Below are positions 6,053 to 9,356 of a DNA stretch of 9,356 bases, piece after piece. Both the position numbers and the translations under genes were made by a program. Position 1 is the stretch's first letter, and each line of letters begins with the position of its first letter. Origin of the DNA: CAZWVR01 sp964637235 (lineage in GTDB: Bacteria > Bacteroidota > Bacteroidia > Bacteroidales > S143-33); NCBI GenBank assembly GCA_964637235.1, contig CAZWVR010000090.1, forward strand, positions 1 through 9,356. Reading direction: 5' to 3'. The notes beneath the pieces were generated by a model. It had not been told where the DNA came from and made no database searches. It was given only the letters and a program-made list of their open reading frames with translations.

Positions 6053-7006
6053 ATGAAAGAAAAAGCTCCTAAGGAACCTAAAAAGGCTGAAAACAAAATT
6101 GGGAATAATTCTACTTCAAAATCTCCGACGCAGCAGGAATCTGATATTAAAACTACGAAAGAGCAAAAAAAGGATGAAAAAAATACTAAAAATAGTGGGA
6201 AACATAATAAAAAGAAACAGAAAAGCGAAGGAAGAACAATTTTTACGTGGACTTTTGCATTATTTTTAATACTTATCTCTCTTGCAATTTTATGTTTTAT
6301 AAATAAGGTTCATACTCAACGGCTTTTCCAGACTTTGCAAACAAAAGCAGATTCATTGCAATATAAATATATTTTTTACAAGAACGCTTATGTTAACAAG
6401 GATTCAGCCTATAATATACTTTATACCGAATACAATAATTTACTTCAGGAGAAATTAAGCCAAAGTCAAGAATTAGCAAGTAATAAAGAGGAATTACTAC
6501 GTTTGCAAAGGCAATTGCGAGCTAAGGATTCCATACTTAATGCAGTTGAAAATGCAGTTAAACAAGCACTTGTAGGGTTTAATAGCGATGAATTAAATAT
6601 TGAAATTAAAAATGGCAAATTATATGTAACAATGCGAAATAAGCTTTTATTTCCCTCCGGAAGTGATAAAATACCCCGTCGAGGATATAGAGCTTTACGA
6701 AAATTAGCAAAAATATTAAAAGATAATCCTAACCTTGAAATCACAATAGAGGGACATACAGATAATTTAGCAATTAAAAATAAGAGATTTAAAGATAACT
6801 GGGATTTAAGTGCCGCACGAGCCATAGCCGTAGCACGTGTATTGATAAATAAATATGGTGTACCACCGGAACGTATTACTGTTGCAGGACGAAGTATGTA
6901 CTCTCCCGTTGCTCCAAATACTACCAAAATTGGTAGAGCTAAAAATAGACGTATAGAAATTATCCTTTACCCTAATGTAGAATATTTAGCAAAAATTATA
7001 GAATGA
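6053..7006 (+). CDS. Inner-membrane-anchored OmpA/MotB-family peptidoglycan-binding protein
   Basis: The 317-residue protein has four parts. Residues 1-60 are very rich in Lys, Glu, Asn and Ser, look disordered, and are probably cytoplasmic. One membrane helix spans about 62-84 (FTWTFALFLILISLAILCFI core). A long helical, coiled-coil-like stretch lies at about 88-175 with many Gln, Leu, Glu and Lys. An OmpA C-terminal domain occupies about 180-307. In it, EGHTDN (233-238), DLSAARA (251-257), AGR (278-280) and RAKNRRIEI (295-303) are the family motifs. D237 and R256 fall where OmpA proteins bind diaminopimelate of peptidoglycan. The layout is MotB-like (cytoplasmic tail, one helix, spacer, wall-binding domain) rather than that of an outer-membrane barrel. 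No motA/exbB-like partner is present in the window. The next gene overlaps by 4 bases (ATGA), so the three genes to 9199 form one operon. A role in linking inner membrane to cell wall is inferred. Confidence 0.87.
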   Translation: MKEKAPKEPKKAENKIGNNSTSKSPTQQESDIKTTKEQKKDEKNTKNSGKHNKKKQKSEGRTIFTWTFALFLILISLAILCFINKVHTQRLFQTLQTKADSLQYKYIFYKNAYVNKDSAYNILYTEYNNLLQEKLSQSQELASNKEELLRLQRQLRAKDSILNAVENAVKQALVGFNSDELNIEIKNGKLYVTMRNKLLFPSGSDKIPRRGYRALRKLAKILKDNPNLEITIEGHTDNLAIKNKRFKDNWDLSAARAIAVARVLINKYGVPPERITVAGRSMYSPVAPNTTKIGRAKNRRIEIILYPNVEYLAKIIE

Positions 7007-7734
7007 AAAAAATAGCAATTTTACTAATTTTAATTGCATTATCTCAGGCTTGTACACAAACAAGCCATTCATGTTTTAAAAAACTCGGAAAGATTGACAC
7101 CCTCAGTGTCAATCTTTCTTATTTTAAAAGCTTGAAAAATAATTTAATTTGCGACATAAAACTATTTAATGACAATAAAAATTATGTTAGAATAATAGGA
7201 AGAGAAATGCTCTTGCCCAAGATATCCATAGAACAAATAGAGGATACTGTTATATTAAAAGACAGAAATATTTGCTATTTTATGCATAATTATGATTCGT
7301 CTCGAATATGTGTAGAAATCCATACAACAGGCGATACGCTCATAGTTTATAATAAAAATGCAGCAACAATAAGTTCAGATAATATAAAATTAGCATTATT
7401 TATTTTTACCAGTAGCACTTATTTAACAAATTTAGATTTAAATATTACCTCAGATATAATTTCCATAGGCACATGGCATGGTACCGGTAATTATAAACTG
7501 CGAGGAACTACTGACCTGCTTTCAATATCCAGTTATAATAGTGCTTGGATAAATGCTGATTCATTGCTTGCTCATAAGGCTAATATTATGAATAACTCTG
7601 TATGCGATATAAAGGTTAATGTATCAGACTATTTAAATGCTGTGATAAAAAATTCAGGAAACATTTTTTACAGAGGTAAACCTCGTATAGATAGCGTAAT
7701 CACTGGTAGTGGTAAATTGATAAAAATTCAATAA
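7003..7734 (+). CDS. Head-GIN (DUF2807) family putative lipoprotein
   Basis: The 243-residue protein opens with MKKIAILLILIALSQAC, a signal peptide with a relaxed lipobox placing the lipidated cysteine at C17, so it is probably a lipoprotein in the periplasm or outer membrane. The rest is a run of short polar beta strands typical of DUF2807 (putative auto-transporter adhesin, head GIN domain): a conserved-looking NLICDIKLF start of the domain, repeated N/S-S-x-x-x-I/L strand patterns, and the closing NSGNIFYRGKPRIDS then GSGKLIKI. That ending is the family's most recognisable part. Members form beta-helix-like folds and occur widely in Bacteroidota; their molecular role is poorly known. The start codon overlaps the OmpA-like gene's stop (ATGA) and the LRR gene begins 1 base after its stop, implying co-translation. 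A perfect 13-bp inverted repeat lies inside the coding sequence near codons 29-39 (listed separately). Confidence 0.75.
   Translation: MKKIAILLILIALSQACTQTSHSCFKKLGKIDTLSVNLSYFKSLKNNLICDIKLFNDNKNYVRIIGREMLLPKISIEQIEDTVILKDRNICYFMHNYDSSRICVEIHTTGDTLIVYNKNAATISSDNIKLALFIFTSSTYLTNLDLNITSDIISIGTWHGTGNYKLRGTTDLLSISSYNSAWINADSLLAHKANIMNNSVCDIKVNVSDYLNAVIKNSGNIFYRGKPRIDSVITGSGKLIKIQ
7088..7125 (+). terminator. Perfect intragenic hairpin with T-rich tail (possible attenuator)
   Basis: GAAAGATTGACAC (7088-7100) and GTGTCAATCTTTC (7106-7118) are exact reverse complements, giving a 13-bp stem with a 5-base CCTCA loop; a further G-T pair (7087/7119) could extend it. TTATTTT (7119-7125) follows. The form is that of an intrinsic terminator, but it lies inside the DUF2807 reading frame, about 85 bases from its start codon. 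Whether it stops transcription is untested; the stem itself is certain from the sequence. Confidence 0.5.
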
Positions 7735-7735
7735 G

Positions 7736-9199
7736 ATGAAAAAATCTGTGTTTTTTTTAATTACATTTTGCTTTTTTTATACTATTAAAGCTCAGGAATA
7801 TGATTTTTTTAATGATAAAGGGGAACTTAAATCCATATATAAAGATGCAGATAGCATTCTTGACGAAAAATATTTATTATACACCAAGGAGTATACAGAT
7901 ATTGATTCAGCATTGAGTGCTAAGGTTCCAGTTTTTCGTTTAAATTTATCTTCAAATAACTTAGGAGAAATACCGGAAGGAGTTTTTGAACTTCTCGATT
8001 TACAAATGTTAAATTTGTCGGACAATAAAATTCGCGAGATACCCTCTAATATAAGTCAACTCAGATATTTAAGGTACTTGAGTTTAAATACTAATTTAGT
8101 TTCTAAAATTTCGCCACAAATCGGAGCTTTGAAATTTCTTATAATGTTAGATTTAGAAAATAATTTTTTGGAGAAACTACCCCCTGAAATAGGAGAGCTT
8201 ACTTCATTACAAAATTTACTAATCGGAGGCAATAATCTTAAAAATTTACCTAATACATTGGGCAATCTTAGTTCTTTAATGAATATTTCTGCTTGGGGAA
8301 ATCAATTAGAAAGTTTACCTGAAAATTTTGGTAATCTTATTAGTTTACAAAATTTAGATTTATCGCATAATGCGTTAAAAAGCTTGCCTTCATCATTTTC
8401 AAATCTTAATTTTCTTATAATATGTAAACTTTCGTACAATAAATTTGTTATATTTCCCAATGAGCTCTGCACAATGGAGAATCTGGCTTATGTGGATATC
8501 TCTCATAATTTAATTAGACAAATTCCAGATGATATCAATAAAATGAGCCGTTTGCAGATGTTAGATTTGTCCTATAATTCTCTTTCTGACTTGCCTAAAA
8601 GTTTTGGCAAAATACCTTTTTTGCAGCAGTTATACCTTAAACATAATAATTTTACATATGTACCTCGTGCATTGCAGAAACTCGGTAGTTTAAGAATTTT
8701 AGATATTTCTGAAAATCAGTTGCAGCAGTTGCCTTCCTTTATTGATAATTTCCTTTTTTTGCAGCAGTTATATCTTTCTAAAAATTATATTAGTTCGCTC
8801 ACTGATAATTTTGGTAATCTTGCTGCATTGAATATATTAGATTTGTCGAATAATCAGTTAGACAGATTACCAGATAGTTTTTCTCAATTACAAAATCTGG
8901 AAATACTTAATCTTGCCCATAATATGTTTAATAAAATTCCGGAGCAGATTTTTTCTCTTTCTAAGCTTAAAGATTTGAATATCTCTCAGAATAATATATC
9001 TAAAATACCGCCTGAGATTTCTCGGCTTACTAATTTAGAACGATTAGATCTTAGTAGTAATATGTTAACTTCTTTACCTATTTCGGCTATCCAAAAATTA
9101 CCTTTGTTGAAAACACTGATTTTAACAGGTAATCCCTTTAATTCAGACTATATTTCTCTTTTAAAAGAGCAGCTCCCAAATGTCGTTATAGTTTTTTGA
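7736..9199 (+). CDS. Exported leucine-rich-repeat protein
   Basis: The 487-residue protein starts at the ATG 1 base after the DUF2807 stop. Residues 1-19 form a signal peptide (MKKSVFFLITFCFFYTIKA, likely cut before Gln20), so it is exported. After a 44-residue lead region, 17 repeats run from residue 64: sixteen of 23 residues and the last of 24, with pattern LxxLxLxxNxLxxLPxxFGNL. An incomplete capping repeat closes the protein (about 456-487). The repeats match the bacterial 23-residue LRR type that forms a curved solenoid used for protein binding. No lipobox, no membrane anchor and no C-terminal sorting domain were seen, so the final place (periplasm or, by another route, surface) is unclear. 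Repeats 11 and 13 share an 18-base identical stretch exactly 138 bases apart, a trace of two-repeat duplication. Its partner is unknown; co-translation with an OmpA-like protein and a DUF2807 lipoprotein suggests an envelope role. Confidence 0.88.
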   Translation: MKKSVFFLITFCFFYTIKAQEYDFFNDKGELKSIYKDADSILDEKYLLYTKEYTDIDSALSAKVPVFRLNLSSNNLGEIPEGVFELLDLQMLNLSDNKIREIPSNISQLRYLRYLSLNTNLVSKISPQIGALKFLIMLDLENNFLEKLPPEIGELTSLQNLLIGGNNLKNLPNTLGNLSSLMNISAWGNQLESLPENFGNLISLQNLDLSHNALKSLPSSFSNLNFLIICKLSYNKFVIFPNELCTMENLAYVDISHNLIRQIPDDINKMSRLQMLDLSYNSLSDLPKSFGKIPFLQQLYLKHNNFTYVPRALQKLGSLRILDISENQLQQLPSFIDNFLFLQQLYLSKNYISSLTDNFGNLAALNILDLSNNQLDRLPDSFSQLQNLEILNLAHNMFNKIPEQIFSLSKLKDLNISQNNISKIPPEISRLTNLERLDLSSNMLTSLPISAIQKLPLLKTLILTGNPFNSDYISLLKEQLPNVVIVF

Positions 9200-9252
9200 T
9201 ATAAGATTTTGAGTTTGAATGGTTTTCTACGGTGTTTCTTGCCTAAGTTATA

Positions 9253-9305
9253 AAAAATATTTTCTTTAATGCGAAAAATATTTCATATAAATTGAAAAAT
9301 ATTTC
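9253..9305. repeat. Three AAAAATATTTC-like units at exact 21-base spacing
   Basis: AAAAATATTTTC at 9253-9264, AAAAATATTTC at 9274-9284 and AAAAATATTTC at 9295-9305 begin exactly 21 bases apart. A fourth A-run (9314-9319) falls close to the same phase. The spacing equals two DNA helix turns, so the A-runs lie on one face and the segment is likely bent. The core AAATATTT is also self-complementary, so it could serve as a set of protein-binding sites. Confidence 0.5.
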
Positions 9306-9356
9306 TTAATTACAAAAAATTACTACTCTGTAATCACCTGAAAATCAATAAATTAA

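Noticed and set aside
6466..6927. 153-codon minus-strand frame
   Set aside because: It lies wholly opposite the OmpA-domain coding region, whose motifs are unmistakable, and shows no protein features of its own.
8754..8760. Run of seven T in the LRR gene, considered as a phase-variable tract
   Set aside because: Runs of this length are common in this AT-rich sequence, and the reading frame is intact with nothing pointing to switching.
7925..9199. Regular DNA periodicity of about 69 bases, considered as a CRISPR or tandem-repeat array
   Set aside because: The period equals the 23-residue LRR unit and the units diverge freely at DNA level, so it is protein repeat structure.

Overview
The window looks like a chromosomal piece of an AT-rich member of the Bacteroidota, most likely Bacteroidales or a close relative. 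The support is of four kinds. The encoded families are typical of that phylum: a long-form nucleoside kinase, a double DUF1599 protein, a BT_3928-like DoxX/MauE protein and a head-GIN (DUF2807) lipoprotein. Promoter-like elements fit the Bacteroidota -7 consensus TAnnTTTG. Shine-Dalgarno sequences are generally absent. One intergenic region carries a CGCAAAG-type dispersed repeat of a kind common in this phylum. Every gene I can support is on the + strand. No tRNA, rRNA, CRISPR array, transposase or phage gene was seen.

Layout. (1) 2-319 is the 3' end of a nucleoside (uridine-type) kinase gene cut by the window edge. (2) 449-1573 is dnaN, the DNA polymerase III sliding clamp, with its own promoter candidate and a clear intrinsic terminator at 1595-1639. 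(3) 1726-3604 is a tightly packed unit: a DUF1599 tandem-duplicated protein, a membrane DoxX/MauE-like protein with a thioredoxin-like tail, and a small DUF2905 membrane protein. (4) 3634-5645 starts at a second promoter candidate and holds two small unrecognised membrane proteins, then a large class V PLP enzyme with a group II (SufS-type) cysteine desulfurase signature. (5) 5646-6052 is a 407-base gene-free stretch containing a GC-richer inverted and direct repeat element. (6) 6053-9199 is an envelope operon of three translationally close genes: an inner-membrane-anchored OmpA/MotB-type peptidoglycan-binding protein, a DUF2807 lipoprotein, and an exported leucine-rich-repeat protein of about 18 repeats. 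(7) 9200-9356 is a gene-free tail with three copies of AAAAATATTTC-like sequence at exact 21-base spacing.

Functionally, the left part is housekeeping (nucleotide salvage, replication) and the middle is membrane and redox or sulfur-type metabolism of uncertain detail. The right operon probably makes a set of cell-envelope proteins spanning inner membrane, peptidoglycan and an exported or surface scaffold. The most striking non-coding signal is a perfect 13-bp hairpin followed by a T-rich run inside the DUF2807 gene, which resembles an intragenic terminator or attenuator within that operon. I do not see a defence, mobile or biosynthetic system that could be called a clear new system. The best candidates for new biology are the envelope operon with its internal hairpin and the small-membrane-protein/PLP-enzyme unit.
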